This document shows, in pieces, positions 9,624-18,577 of a stretch of 64,000 nucleotides of DNA; position 1 is the first letter of the stretch, and each line of letters starts with the position of its first letter. Source of the DNA: Dehalococcoidia bacterium (GTDB lineage Bacteria; Chloroflexota; Dehalococcoidia; Lucifugimonadales; UBA3495). The position numbers and the translations under genes are program-made. The stretch spans positions 48,077 through 112,076 of the forward strand of contig JAJDTP010000017.1 of NCBI GenBank assembly GCA_022827095.1. Reading direction: 5' to 3'. A model generated the notes under the pieces. It was given only the letters and a program-made list of their open reading frames with translations. It had not been told where the DNA came from and made no database searches.

Positions 9624-10316
9624 ATGAAGAGAATTGGAGCGATGGCGGCGGTGGCGTTGGTTGCCCTGCTGATCGCATTGCCCCTGGGCCTTGTTGCGGC
9701 TCAGGGAGATGCGCCGCGGGCCAACGTGCCCCCCGCCTTCATATTCGGCTACGCCATGGCCGACGGCCTGCCCGTGCCCGAAGGAACCATGGTCGTCGCC
9801 ATGGCCGGCGACGAGAAGATCGGTTCCACCACGGCCATGATGGGCGGCCACTACGAGCTGCAGCTCATGCAGCCCATGGACGACGACGCCATGGTCACGT
9901 TCATGATCGGTGAGCGCATGGTGGACTACGAGTACACCTGGATGAGCGGCGACCGCATGATCATGGACCTGTCTGCTGACCTGGCCGCCCAGGGCGAGGG
10001 CTCCATGGGTCCTCCCGGAGCGCCCGGCGCGGCTGGGCCTCCGGGCGTCCCCGGTCCCGCCGGCGCTGACGGAGCCGACGGCCACGACGGCCACGACGGC
10101 CGTGACGGAGCCGCTGGCGCCGCCGGACCTCCGGGTCCCCAGGGCGAGCAGGGTATCGCCGGACCTCCGGGCCCTCCGGGTCCCCAGGGTCCCGCCGGTA
10201 ACATCGGCCCGGCCGGTTCCGGTGGTTCCATGGGCATCATCGCGCTGATCGTGGCCATCGTGGCCGTGATAATCGCGATCGTGGCCATCATCATGGGACG
10301 CCGCACCACCGCGTAG
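9624..10316 (+). CDS. Collagen-like membrane-anchored surface protein
   Basis: A 230-residue protein with a signal or membrane segment at about 3-22. A beta-sandwich-like region follows (about 28-125; [21 protein letters not shown]). Next come about 25 collagen Gly-X-Y triplets, interrupted by a short [16 protein letters not shown] stretch. A C-terminal hydrophobic helix ends in GRRTTA. The start was chosen at the ATG preceded by AGGAG; the longer frame reads through the upstream repeat. The collagen segment should form a trimeric stalk on the outside, tethered by the last helix (family knowledge). The beta region recurs in the next gene. A strong terminator follows. Confidence 0.8.
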   Translation: MKRIGAMAAVALVALLIALPLGLVAAQGDAPRANVPPAFIFGYAMADGLPVPEGTMVVAMAGDEKIGSTTAMMGGHYELQLMQPMDDDAMVTFMIGERMVDYEYTWMSGDRMIMDLSADLAAQGEGSMGPPGAPGAAGPPGVPGPAGADGADGHDGHDGRDGAAGAAGPPGPQGEQGIAGPPGPPGPQGPAGNIGPAGSGGSMGIIALIVAIVAVIIAIVAIIMGRRTTA

Positions 10317-10374
10317 TCCCCGGCCAACCCCCCGGATCAGGATCGCCCGCGCGGCGACCCACGATCCGAAAACC

Positions 10375-10405
10375 GGCCCCCGTCGGCAACGGCGGGGGCC
10401 TTTTT
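10375..10405 (+). terminator. Rho-independent terminator after the collagen-like gene
   Basis: GGCCCCCG pairs with CGGGGGCC over a short loop and is followed by TTTTTG. It ends the run of surface-protein genes before the next one. Confidence 0.85.
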
Positions 10406-10549
10406 GTAATCAAAAAATTGTTCAAAATCGCGCGCCGTCGCCGATGTCGATTGCCCGCCGCGCCGGCTACCATTAGCCACCCTCCATACAATCTTGGTGA
10501 AGAGTCAATACACGGCTGATAACTGATGCTGACCAGCGGGAGCAAGGAA

Positions 10550-11248
10550 ATGAAAGGCAACAACCCACTACGCCGCCGGTTCGCGTGGCGAACGATTCCG
10601 ACCCTGGGCGCCGCGGCGCTGCTGCTGGCGTCCATGCTGGCCGCCCTGGGCGCGGGCCCCGACGACTCCGCCGGCGCCACCGCGTCCAACACCGGCGCGC
10701 AGTGGCAGGTATTCGAAGGGCACGCCTTCGCCGACAGCCGCATCGTTCCCACGGGCGTGTCGTTGGTCGCCTGCCTCGGCGGGTGCGAGGACGGTTACAT
10801 CAGCGAGCCGGTGGCCATCGGCCAGGACGGACGTTACAGCAGCCTGATGGTCGAGCCCGGCGGCGCAGACCGCAGCGCCCTGCCCGACGCCGACGTCATC
10901 ACCTTCTGGCTGGTGGGCCACGACGACCGCGTATCCGCCGTGCAGTCGTGGCTGTTCACGGGAGACGGCCGCACCCGCGAGCTGCACCTGAGCTTCCACA
11001 AGCTCCCCGTGCCCTCGCGCGGCGTCACGACGTCAGCCGGCTCTGCCGGCACGGTGACCACCGACCTGACGGTACCCGATGCGGGGGAGCTGGGCTTGGC
11101 TCCGGCGCGCACCCCGCGCAGCTACGTCAACTCCTGGTCCTACTCCGGCGTGCCGGTTCTGCCCGGCCTCACGATCCTGGTCGGGCTGCTGATCGCCATC
11201 ATCGGCGTGGCGGTGCTGGTTCACCGCAACCGCCTCACCTGGCGGTGA
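10550..11248 (+). CDS. Membrane protein sharing the beta domain of the collagen-like protein
   Basis: A 232-residue protein with an N-terminal hydrophobic segment (about 17-38) and a C-terminal transmembrane helix (about 200-224) followed by HRNRLTWR. The central part (GHAFADSRIVPTGVSLVACL ... GQDGRYSSLMV ... ITFWLVG) matches the beta-sandwich layout of the preceding collagen-like protein. There the pattern is [18 protein letters not shown] ... [11 protein letters not shown] ... VTFMIG. It lacks the collagen repeat. The ATG was chosen for the GGGAG site 7 bases upstream. The function is unknown; probably a surface partner or paralogue. It is convergent with glyA. Confidence 0.65.
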   Translation: MKGNNPLRRRFAWRTIPTLGAAALLLASMLAALGAGPDDSAGATASNTGAQWQVFEGHAFADSRIVPTGVSLVACLGGCEDGYISEPVAIGQDGRYSSLMVEPGGADRSALPDADVITFWLVGHDDRVSAVQSWLFTGDGRTRELHLSFHKLPVPSRGVTTSAGSAGTVTTDLTVPDAGELGLAPARTPRSYVNSWSYSGVPVLPGLTILVGLLIAIIGVAVLVHRNRLTWR

Positions 11249-11261
11249 GACGGCGCGACCT

Positions 11262-12512
11262 CTACTCGTCGTCCAGCCCGGGCACCGGGAACTGCCGGCT
11301 CAGGTGCCGCACCTCGTCGCCGATGACCGACATGGCCGCCTCATCCCCAATGCTGCCCAGCGTCCGCACGATGAGGCGAGCCACTCGGCGCGTGTCTTCC
11401 TCGCCCATGCCCCGGCTGGTGATAGCGGGAGTGCCCAGGCGCAGACCCGAGGCGGTGCGTGGCGGCAATTGGTCGTAGGGGATCGCGTTCTTGTTGGCGA
11501 CGATGTTCACCGATTCCAAAGCCCGCTCCGCTTGCCGCCCGGTGATGCCCAGGGGCGTCAGGTCCACCAGCATGAGGTGATTGTCCGTTCCGCCGGCCAC
11601 CAGCCGGACGCCGGCCTCGGATAGCTCCTGCGCCATTACTTGCGCGTTGGCCACCACCTGGTGAGCGTAGCGCGAGAAGTCCGGCTGCATCGCCTCGCCG
11701 AAACAGACCGCCTTGGCGGCGATGACGTGCATGAAGGGGCCACCCTGCATGAAGGGGAACACCGCGAAGTCGATCTTGCGGCCCAGGTCCTCCTCGGTCA
11801 GGATCATGCCGCCGCGCGGTCCGCGCAGGGTTTTCTGGGTGGTCGAAGTGACGATCTGCGCGTGGGGGAAAGGCGAAGGATGCGCGCCGCCGGCGATCAG
11901 GCCGGAGATGTGCGCCATGTCCACCATCAGCATCGCTCCCACCGAATCCGCAATCGCGCGGAACCGGGGGAAGTCCAGCACCCGTGAATAGCTGCTGCAA
12001 CCGGCGACGATCAGCTTGGGACCGTGCTCCCGCGCCAGCCTCTCCACCTGGTCGTAGTCGATGGTCTCGGTCTCCCGGTCCACGCCGTAGGGTATGAAGT
12101 TGTACAGCTTGCCGGAAAAGTTGACGCCGGCGCCGTGGGTCAGGTGCCCGCCCATGTCCAGCTGCATCCCCAGCACCGTGTCCCCAGGCTCCAGGACAGC
12201 GAAGTAGGCGGCCATGTTGGCCTGCGCGCCGCTGTGGGCCTGCACGTTGGCGTGCTCCGCGCCGAACAGCTCCTTGGCCCGGTCGATGGCGAGGGTTTCC
12301 ACCACGTCAACGAATTCGCAGCCGCCATAGTATCGCCGGCCGGGGTACCCCTCGGCGTACTTGTTGTTCATCAACTGCGCCTGTGCCTCCAGCACCGCCT
12401 TGCTCGCGTAGTTCTCCGACGCGATCAGCACGATGGAATCGCGCTGGCGGTGGTTTTCGCTCTCAATGGCGGCGGCGACGGCGGGGTCTAACCGGTCAAG
12501 CAGGGTAGTCAT
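11262..12512 (-). CDS. glyA: Serine hydroxymethyltransferase
   Basis: A 416-residue PLP enzyme interconverting serine and glycine with tetrahydrofolate in the cytoplasm, the main source of one-carbon units. Family landmarks are clear: [43 protein letters not shown] and the cofactor loop [14 protein letters not shown], with PLP lysine K227. The usual His before this Lys (TTHK) is Gln here (Q226); the rest of the active site looks normal. The length is standard. An AGGAG site precedes the ATG. It lies just downstream of the kinase gene on the same strand, but with about 140 bases between, so it may have its own promoter. Confidence 0.95.
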   Translation of the reverse strand: MTTLLDRLDPAVAAAIESENHRQRDSIVLIASENYASKAVLEAQAQLMNNKYAEGYPGRRYYGGCEFVDVVETLAIDRAKELFGAEHANVQAHSGAQANMAAYFAVLEPGDTVLGMQLDMGGHLTHGAGVNFSGKLYNFIPYGVDRETETIDYDQVERLAREHGPKLIVAGCSSYSRVLDFPRFRAIADSVGAMLMVDMAHISGLIAGGAHPSPFPHAQIVTSTTQKTLRGPRGGMILTEEDLGRKIDFAVFPFMQGGPFMHVIAAKAVCFGEAMQPDFSRYAHQVVANAQVMAQELSEAGVRLVAGGTDNHLMLVDLTPLGITGRQAERALESVNIVANKNAIPYDQLPPRTASGLRLGTPAITSRGMGEEDTRRVARLIVRTLGSIGDEAAMSVIGDEVRHLSRQFPVPGLDDE

Positions 12513-12650
12513 AAGTGGTTGTCTCCTGATAGATGTCGACGCTATCCGCGTCGAATTTCGTACCTACATAATAACAAATCGCAAACCGTCGGCAATTGTG
12601 CCCGTGACGCCGTCCCGGACGCCTCGACCCGCCGGGCACGTCCGGTATGG

Positions 12651-14957
12651 TTACGGGCGGGCCTGGATACCGACAAAGTTGTCCGTGAAATCGTCAGGAT
12701 TATCGGGCGTGTTGGGGTACATCAAGAACGTTGGCATCACCTCGTGCTCGCGGAAGTTCTCGCAGGGGTACCGCTGTGGATATGCAGAATCCGCATCGAG
12801 GCAGACGTATTCGTCCGGGCTGTCCACGTGTTTTACCAGCCTGGCTTCGTAGCACATTCCCTGCTCCAGTGTAACCCTGGCGCCGGTATTGGTAATAATC
12901 TTGACGAACTTCAACTCCGAACCGTACCGGTTCGGATCCCAAACGTCCCACGAAGCCAGCCGGAACCTGCGGGCGGACGTCTGCGTGCCCAGGTAGCAGC
13001 CTTGCAGCAGGACATGGGTTCCGGGCGGCGAATTCGTGATTTTGGTTTGAGCCGGGTGCTGGATGAGCCACTGGTTCGGCGTTAGTGTAGCGGGCGGCAC
13101 CGGCGTGGAAGTTGGGGGCGGAATGGGAGTAGGCGTAGGCGTAGGCGATGGCGTGTCGGTGGGTTCCGGCGTGTCAGTAGGGATTGGCGTCGGGCTGGGC
13201 TGCGACGTGGGAGCAGGTTCCGGCGTGGGCGTGTCAGTGGGCGCTGTAGTGGCCGTCGGCGGTAGGGCAGTGACCGTGGGTTCCGCGGTCCGCGTCGGCT
13301 CCGGCGTATCGGTGGGGACTACAACCGGAGCAATTCCACCGCCGGCGCTGGCATTGACCACGTTTCCGGCCGCTGACGCAACCGCGCCGCTGTCAGCGTT
13401 GGACGCATCGGCCGCCGCCGGCAAACTCCTTCTATAGCGCCAATCCTCCCATTCCCGGAAGACTGCTGAGCCCATGCCGACCAGGATGAAGAGGGCCAGC
13501 AGAGACACCCCGCCAACGGCAATCCAGCGCTGCATGGGGTTGGAGCTGCGCAGCGACCCGGACAGCCATCCTCTAGCCGGAACCAGAAAGACGAATGCAC
13601 TGCCCATGCCCGCCGCCAGCCACAGCCACCACGGCCAGGTCATCATGGCGGCTTCGATCAATGCCAGCAACGTGGCGGCAGTGAAAATCGAGGCGACTGC
13701 AATCAGAACCCAGCGTGTTGGAGTGATTGGCCGGCTGAACAACAGGCGGACCGGAAGGTAAAGAAATGCCGCGGCCACCAGCATCAGAGCCAGCCACCAC
13801 CAGGGCCGGAACTGCTGGAAGGTCATGAGAGGTATCAACGCCCCGTAGCCGGCGAACGCCAAGACCCAGTAGATCCAGGTGTCGCCCATAGAGACAGGAG
13901 GTCGGTAATAACGCTGGGGCCCCGGTCTGGCCGGCGCGGCGGCCGGCGTCCCGGCTGGGATGTTCGCCGCTGGCGACGGCGAAGGAGCCGGTCCGGTCGG
14001 CGCGGGCGATGGCGCGGGCGCCGCGCTTGGCATCTCCATCAGGGCTTCCACCCACTCTTCTGGCGTGGGCCGGGGCTGGCCCTGGTGAGCCCGGTCGAAA
14101 CAGCGCAGGAACAGCTCTTTCTGCGTGTCGGTCAGCGTGTTCCAGGCTGCGTTATACGGATCCGGAGCGGTAACGCCCCGGCCGGCCGGCGCGAACAGCC
14201 AGTTGCTGATCCGCTCGCCGGGCAGCGCGTGATTGGGCTGGTTGTTGACGGTGTAAGGATGGTAGCCGGTGAGCAGGTGAAAGATGACCACGGCCAGCCC
14301 GAAGAGGTCCTGCTCCTGGGTGCGGTTGTTATAGTCGCTCTGGGCTTCCGGGGCCTGGAACTCGGGCCGGCCCATGCCGTTGGAGAAGGTGCGGCCGCTG
14401 GCGGCGTCGGTGAACCCATAGGAATCGCAGTCCACCATGGCGATGTCGTTCTGTCGGTTGACTTCAACGTTCTTCTCGTTCACGTCGCCGATGACGTAGC
14501 CGGCCTCGTGAACGGCGCGAAACCCCAGGGCCAGGTTCCGCGCCATGCGCACCCGGTCATCAATTTGGATCTCGCGGGCCTGGGCCGTGCCGGTGCTCTG
14601 GGCGGCTCGGCGATTGTAGTATTCGACGATGGGTTCCCATGACTCGTTGGGGTTCAGGATGGGCATGGTATAGCCGGCGATGCCCCCATTCTCCATGACC
14701 ATGCGCTGGGGCCAGGTGATGTGCCAGGTGGCCCCCAGGTCGGGCGCTACCGGGTTGTTCACCAGATGCCGGATCTTCGCGTCGGCGTCCTGAGGCGTTC
14801 GCCCGGGATGCCAGATCTTCAGCACCGAGCCGGGATCGCCGCCCACCAGGTGCACCGCGCCCTCACCGCCCTCGCCCAGCTTGCGGCCCGCCACGATGGG
14901 GTTGCCGGCTTCGTCCACGAAGCGGCGTCCGGCGAGAGGATTGCCGGGGGAAGTCAT
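12651..14957 (-). CDS. Transmembrane Ser/Thr protein kinase of a TerY-P-like cluster
   Basis: 768 residues. The kinase domain spans about 20-310: glycine loop GEGGEGAV (28-35), ATP lysine K47, catalytic loop GDVNEKN (D158, N163) and metal site DCD (176-178) instead of DFG. The HRDLK lysine is replaced by Asn. A Pro/Ala linker, five or so membrane segments (about 360-510) and a long Pro/Thr linker (PTDTPEPT repeats) lead to an outer domain of about 125 residues with conserved-looking Cys. This kinase type accompanies TerY-like vWA and PP2C proteins, all present just upstream on this strand. Unlike the usual zinc-ribbon form, this one looks like a receptor kinase (inference). Its ATG overlaps the TM2 gene stop by one base. 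Confidence 0.85.
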   Translation of the reverse strand: MTSPGNPLAGRRFVDEAGNPIVAGRKLGEGGEGAVHLVGGDPGSVLKIWHPGRTPQDADAKIRHLVNNPVAPDLGATWHITWPQRMVMENGGIAGYTMPILNPNESWEPIVEYYNRRAAQSTGTAQAREIQIDDRVRMARNLALGFRAVHEAGYVIGDVNEKNVEVNRQNDIAMVDCDSYGFTDAASGRTFSNGMGRPEFQAPEAQSDYNNRTQEQDLFGLAVVIFHLLTGYHPYTVNNQPNHALPGERISNWLFAPAGRGVTAPDPYNAAWNTLTDTQKELFLRCFDRAHQGQPRPTPEEWVEALMEMPSAAPAPSPAPTGPAPSPSPAANIPAGTPAAAPARPGPQRYYRPPVSMGDTWIYWVLAFAGYGALIPLMTFQQFRPWWWLALMLVAAAFLYLPVRLLFSRPITPTRWVLIAVASIFTAATLLALIEAAMMTWPWWLWLAAGMGSAFVFLVPARGWLSGSLRSSNPMQRWIAVGGVSLLALFILVGMGSAVFREWEDWRYRRSLPAAADASNADSGAVASAAGNVVNASAGGGIAPVVVPTDTPEPTRTAEPTVTALPPTATTAPTDTPTPEPAPTSQPSPTPIPTDTPEPTDTPSPTPTPTPIPPPTSTPVPPATLTPNQWLIQHPAQTKITNSPPGTHVLLQGCYLGTQTSARRFRLASWDVWDPNRYGSELKFVKIITNTGARVTLEQGMCYEARLVKHVDSPDEYVCLDADSAYPQRYPCENFREHEVMPTFLMYPNTPDNPDDFTDNFVGIQARP

Positions 14958-15613
14958 CAGAACCAGGGCATCCGGCCGACTACGTAATCCCGCTCAAACC
15001 GGTTATCGCTCTTGCGTAAGTAGATGACGCCTTCAACCACGCCAATCGCGATGGAGGCGGCGATGGCAAGGTAGCCGACGAAGGAGAAAATGAAGTAGTA
15101 CAAGGCCACTATGGCTGCGGCAATAGCCAGAGACAGCACTATGCCCAATACTAACACCACACACCCCATTGAAAGCCAACCGCCATCGTCGTCATTCCTC
15201 CGGCGTCCCCGCCGCCGGCGCCAATTCCGCTCCGCTCTCTCCTCCCCCATCATGTTGGCCCCCGCCCGGGTCATGCGAAAGGTGTACCGGATCAGTCGCC
15301 AGGGCCAGAGCAGTAACCGGCTGGGGCTGACTATCTCGGCCATGGTGTGACCATAATGAAACCGGCGGACGTAGCAGTAGCCGAAAATGATGACTACCCA
15401 CGCCGCGACCTGGACGATGATGACGCTGCCGGAGTCGCCGGCGGTCAATTGGGCCAGAAATACCACCGGCCCCACCGCGGTCAGCGCAATGTGGATGCCT
15501 CCGACGTTCCGGTGGCCAAGATAGAATTTATGGAGTCCGGCCCAGCCCAGAAAAATGGCCAGACAAGCTGCCGTGGTTCTGCTTTTCGGGCCGGGCGAGA
15601 ACATTGCCAGCAT
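14957..15613 (-). CDS. TM2-domain membrane protein
   Basis: 218 residues. Residues about 14-85 form a TM2-type domain (LAIFLGWAGLHKFYLGHRNVGG). A basic, Arg-rich cytoplasmic stretch follows (ERNWRRRRGRRRNDDD). The last part is a hydrophobic C-terminal helix pair and a polar tail. I chose the ATG with GGGGAG 8 bases upstream; the 27-residue longer frame is made from a palindromic repeat. The stop overlaps the kinase start (TGATG), implying coupled translation and a shared job with the kinase, for instance membrane placement. TM2 proteins have no assigned chemistry. Confidence 0.75.
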   Translation of the reverse strand: MLAMFSPGPKSRTTAACLAIFLGWAGLHKFYLGHRNVGGIHIALTAVGPVVFLAQLTAGDSGSVIIVQVAAWVVIIFGYCYVRRFHYGHTMAEIVSPSRLLLWPWRLIRYTFRMTRAGANMMGEERAERNWRRRRGRRRNDDDGGWLSMGCVVLVLGIVLSLAIAAAIVALYYFIFSFVGYLAIAASIAIGVVEGVIYLRKSDNRFERDYVVGRMPWF

Positions 15614-15664
15614 ACGCTTATCTCCCCACCGGCGGCTCACGCGTACCGAGTTTTCCGCAAACCT

Positions 15665-15767
15665 GTCATTGTGAGGAGCGAAGCGACGTGGCAATCCCGT
15701 TGGTGTAGCGGTGATCCTGGCCGCAACGAGATTGCCACCCCCGCATCAAGTGCGGGGTCGTAGTGAC
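15665..15767. repeat. GTCATTGCGAG palindromic repeat, diverged full copy
   Basis: Begins GTCATTGTGAGGAGCGAAGC and ends with a decayed inverse GTCGTAGTGAC, about 103 bases. It sits inside the kinase cluster between the second vWA gene and the TM2 gene, with the TACGCGTG motif on both sides (15637-15646 inverted; 15774-15781). Confidence 0.7.
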
Positions 15768-15825
15768 AAACTGGGTACGCGTGCGGATGTAGCGCCCCTA
15801 TCGCGCCTTTGCCGGCCCGGCCAGC

Positions 15826-16611
15826 CTAGAAGTGCCGGAAGTTCTGTTCGGGCAGGCGGAGGCCTTCGCCGGGCTGGGACTGGGAAACGGCGGTCACGGA
15901 CCGGGACAGCCACTCAATGGAACCTTCCAGTTGCGCCATGTTGGTCAGTACCACCGGCTCTCTTGGCGATAGTTCCCGCAGCGCGTGCATGGCCGCTGAG
16001 TTCCAGCGCGAGTTCATCGCGTTCAGGTCTGACAAGTAGTTCGGGTTGTACGCGGCCAGTCCGTCCAGGTAATCCGAATCGTATTCATCCACCGAAAACG
16101 AGGCGCTGACCACGAAAGGAAAGAACGCGACGCTGCGGTTGCGCTCCGCTTCAGTCACGCGCTGCGCCACCGAGCGCAAGTCCCCCCTACCGTCTTTCGG
16201 CGCGCCGCCGGCCAGGAAAAATATCAGGCCGCGGTAATAGGCAATGCCGTTGTCGTTATAGAACTGCTTGCGGGCCTCAATCATGTCCAGCGCCAGGTTG
16301 ATGGCCCCCGCGTAATACGCGAAGCAGTAACCCCTGACCCCGGGCGGTTCAAAGTCGCGCCCGTTGGTGAAATCCTGAACCACTCGGAAATCGTCATCGA
16401 AGGTCACCACCGCCAGATCCGCACGCAGCGAGGTAACCGGGTCTTCACGAATGCTGTCGCGAAACTTCACCAGCGCGCGCTGCAAAGTGGCGGCGCTGGG
16501 GCCGCCCATGTACATCGACGTGTCCAGCACCAGGACAATCGGACACCGCGCTTCCGGGTTGTCGGCGAACTCCGCGGCGTCGTACACGCCGACGCTGTTT
16601 CGAGTAAACAT
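15826..16611 (-). CDS. TerY-like vWA paralogue with a broken metal site
   Basis: 261 residues, clearly paralogous to the upstream vWA gene. They share NSVGVYD/DSVGVYD, EFADNPEARC, LTNM.QL.GSI.WLSRSV and SQSQPGE. The MIDAS motif is lost: DxSxS reads D30-T-S32-M-Y34, the distal Thr is A98 and the later Asp is G135, at positions that align without gaps to D30-S32-S34-T98-D135 of the partner. It also has an insertion of about 30 residues near 175-205. A GGAGGAGG site precedes the ATG, and the gap to the preceding gene is only 18 bases. It is probably a non-metal-binding scaffold or decoy subunit (inference) rather than a dead gene, since the frame is intact. Confidence 0.8.
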   Translation of the reverse strand: MFTRNSVGVYDAAEFADNPEARCPIVLVLDTSMYMGGPSAATLQRALVKFRDSIREDPVTSLRADLAVVTFDDDFRVVQDFTNGRDFEPPGVRGYCFAYYAGAINLALDMIEARKQFYNDNGIAYYRGLIFFLAGGAPKDGRGDLRSVAQRVTEAERNRSVAFFPFVVSASFSVDEYDSDYLDGLAAYNPNYLSDLNAMNSRWNSAAMHALRELSPREPVVLTNMAQLEGSIEWLSRSVTAVSQSQPGEGLRLPEQNFRHF

Positions 16612-16629
16612 TGCTTTGTCCTCCTCCGG

Positions 16630-17325
16630 TTAAAAGTCCAGGTAGTCCGGCTCCGGAAGGCGGATGGCTTCGCCCGGCTGTGATTGGGAAACCGCGGCGA
16701 CAGACCGGGACAACCACTGTATGGAGCCGTCCAGTTGCTCCATGTTGGTCAGCTCAATGGCCGCCCGGGGAGCCAGGTTGTTAAGCGCCGACATGTCGAC
16801 CGGCAGGTCCGGCGACCCGATGCCGAAACAGAAGAAGGCGATACCGCGGTCATCCTCCGCCGCTTTCAGGCGGTCCGCCGCTCTGGCCAGTTCGCCGTCA
16901 TTGTCGTGCTCGGGGTAGCCGTCGCTGAGGAAGTAGGCCAGGCTGCGGTAGTAGGCGATGCCGCCGTCCCGGTAGCTCTGCTTGCGAGTCTCGATAATTT
17001 CCAGCGCCAGGTTCACGGCATTGGAGTAATTGGTGCCGCCTTTGGCAGAGAGAACCGGCGGCTCGAAGTCCGTGCCGTTGGTGAAGTCCAGAACTACCCG
17101 GGCTTCGTGGTCAAACTCGATGACGGCCACGTCGGCCCGCAGGGCGGTAACGGAGTCCTCCTTGATGATCTCGCCGAACTTGACCATGGCCTGGTTCACG
17201 GTGTGGATCTTGAGGCCGCCCATGGAGCCGGACACGTCCAGAATCAGCACGATGGAACACCGCGCTTCCGGATTGTCGGCGAATTCCGCGGTGTCGTACA
17301 CGCCAACCGAGTCCTGCATGCTCAT
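16630..17325 (-). CDS. terY: TerY-like von Willebrand A domain protein
   Basis: 231 residues making one vWA domain with an intact MIDAS: D30-V-S32-G-S34, T98 (KGGTNYS) and D135 (FLSDGYP). TerY-type proteins are cytoplasmic partners in tellurite/stress-related systems. The combination TerY-PP2C-kinase is a known recurring triad thought to couple phosphorylation to stress response. The start is the ATG that overlaps the PP2C stop (ATGA) with AAGGAGG 7 bases upstream; a longer frame upstream is a shadow of PP2C. The downstream gene is a degenerate copy. Confidence 0.85.
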   Translation of the reverse strand: MSMQDSVGVYDTAEFADNPEARCSIVLILDVSGSMGGLKIHTVNQAMVKFGEIIKEDSVTALRADVAVIEFDHEARVVLDFTNGTDFEPPVLSAKGGTNYSNAVNLALEIIETRKQSYRDGGIAYYRSLAYFLSDGYPEHDNDGELARAADRLKAAEDDRGIAFFCFGIGSPDLPVDMSALNNLAPRAAIELTNMEQLDGSIQWLSRSVAAVSQSQPGEAIRLPEPDYLDF

Positions 17326-18137
17326 TGCTCGTCCTCCTTGGAATTCGGGCTGTATCGCGTGGCGATGGCGATGGTCACGTCGTCGCTGGTGCGGGACTGC
17401 ACTCGCTCGCCGCTGATGAAAGCGTGCAGCCTCCCCGCGACGGCGTCCGGTTCCTCGCTGTGGGCCAGGTCGTTCAGCATCGGGTTCCAGAACCCCATGA
17501 ATGCCTCGCGTTCCGGCATCTGCAACGCCAGGTTCTGCAGCCCGTCGGTGATCAGCGCCACGGCATCGAAGTCGGATCCGGCGGCATGGCCCACCGACGC
17601 AATGCGATGCGGACGGGTCCGCGACGTGATGAACGTCGTTTCGTTGGCGTATTCGCCGGTGTGCGCGGCGCAAAGTGTTTTAGCTGTACCGTCGCCGAGG
17701 TTGAATGCGACCACCGCGCCGTCGCCCACCTGCGCTGCGGTCAACAGCCGGTCACTGGCGATGGCAACGATCAACGTGGACGCCAGTTCCCGGGGTTCGA
17801 CGCTTTGCCTCCGGGCGTGGCGGATCACCTCGTTCTTGGCCCGCTTGACGGCGTCACGCACCAGGGACGTTGCCAGGTGTTCCCGCATGGCGGCGGCCGG
17901 TTTCCTCTCGATGCCTCGAACGACAGTATCCACGGCGGTGGCGACCGCTATGCCGGAACCCTCGTCAGAGCGAGAGGCTGAACCGGCTCCGTCGGCAACG
18001 GCGGCGACGACTACCTGACCGTGCCTCACCCCAACCAGCCGGTGCGCGACCGCGTCCTGGTTGGGGGTATCGTCTCTGAGGTGGGAAGCTCCTGCGGCGG
18101 TGGCCGCTGCGATGCGCCAGTGTTGTTTGCCGGACAT
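17322..18137 (-). CDS. PP2C-family Ser/Thr phosphatase
   Basis: 271 residues with the PP2C metal motifs in order: NQDA (about 26-29), VADGAGS (about 48-54), VGDGAVV (about 137-143), ITDGLQNL (about 198-205) and TSDDVTIAIAT near the C-terminus. It is a cytoplasmic Mn/Mg phosphatase expected to reverse the action of the membrane kinase encoded at the other end of the cluster. It is the first gene of the operon and overlaps the vWA start by ATGA. All key acidic residues are present, so it should be active. Confidence 0.9.
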   Translation of the reverse strand: MSGKQHWRIAAATAAGASHLRDDTPNQDAVAHRLVGVRHGQVVVAAVADGAGSASRSDEGSGIAVATAVDTVVRGIERKPAAAMREHLATSLVRDAVKRAKNEVIRHARRQSVEPRELASTLIVAIASDRLLTAAQVGDGAVVAFNLGDGTAKTLCAAHTGEYANETTFITSRTRPHRIASVGHAAGSDFDAVALITDGLQNLALQMPEREAFMGFWNPMLNDLAHSEEPDAVAGRLHAFISGERVQSRTSDDVTIAIATRYSPNSKEDEQ

Positions 18138-18241
18138 CTCGCCTCCCGGCCAGGATAGTTTGGCGCGCTTACGTGCCCCCGCTCACAGTATATGCCCCTT
18201 GTCCATAGACGATAGGACGTATCAAGCCAGCGCCGGGCGCG

Positions 18242-18562
18242 CTAACCGGAAACCGGAGCCGTCTGATCTCGTGGCGTGAGGGCTTGCCGGACACTCTCCA
18301 GGCTTACCTCCGGCGCGATGGCGATGGTCTCCTCCACGCCGCTCGTAGTGGCAATGGTAACGGAGTGGCCGCCGTCGTCCTGCTCGTGGAACACGACGCT
18401 AGCGATTTCAGCCACGCCTTTGGAGCGGGCGATGCAGTCCAGCAGAGCGCCGAAGACGTTCGGGTCAAAATCCTCGAACGATGCCTCAAGAAAAAAGATT
18501 GCATCCTCGCCGGTTTCGATGCCGTCCGCCGGATCCCACGGATAGGTTTTGACTTTCCCCAT
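18242..18562 (-). CDS. Antidote protein of a RelE-type pair, atypical C-terminus
   Basis: 106 residues. The first about 50 match the addiction-module antidote family pattern (PWDPADGIETGEDAIFFLEA, then ALLDCIARSKGVAEIA). The usual helix-turn-helix ending (GLSRESLYKALSPEG...) is absent and replaced by an unrelated stretch (FHEQDDGGHSVTIATTSG...). It lies 15 bases after the toxin gene with GGGGG before the ATG, the order typical for this pair. It may bind toxin without DNA-binding autoregulation, or be a recombinant or decayed antidote. Confidence 0.6.
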   Translation of the reverse strand: MGKVKTYPWDPADGIETGEDAIFFLEASFEDFDPNVFGALLDCIARSKGVAEIASVVFHEQDDGGHSVTIATTSGVEETIAIAPEVSLESVRQALTPRDQTAPVSG

Positions 18563-18577
18563 ATTTGCCCCCTTGAG

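Noticed and set aside
16684..18018. A 444-codon plus-strand frame across the PP2C and TerY genes
   Set aside because: It has no family features and lies opposite two genes with complete motifs.
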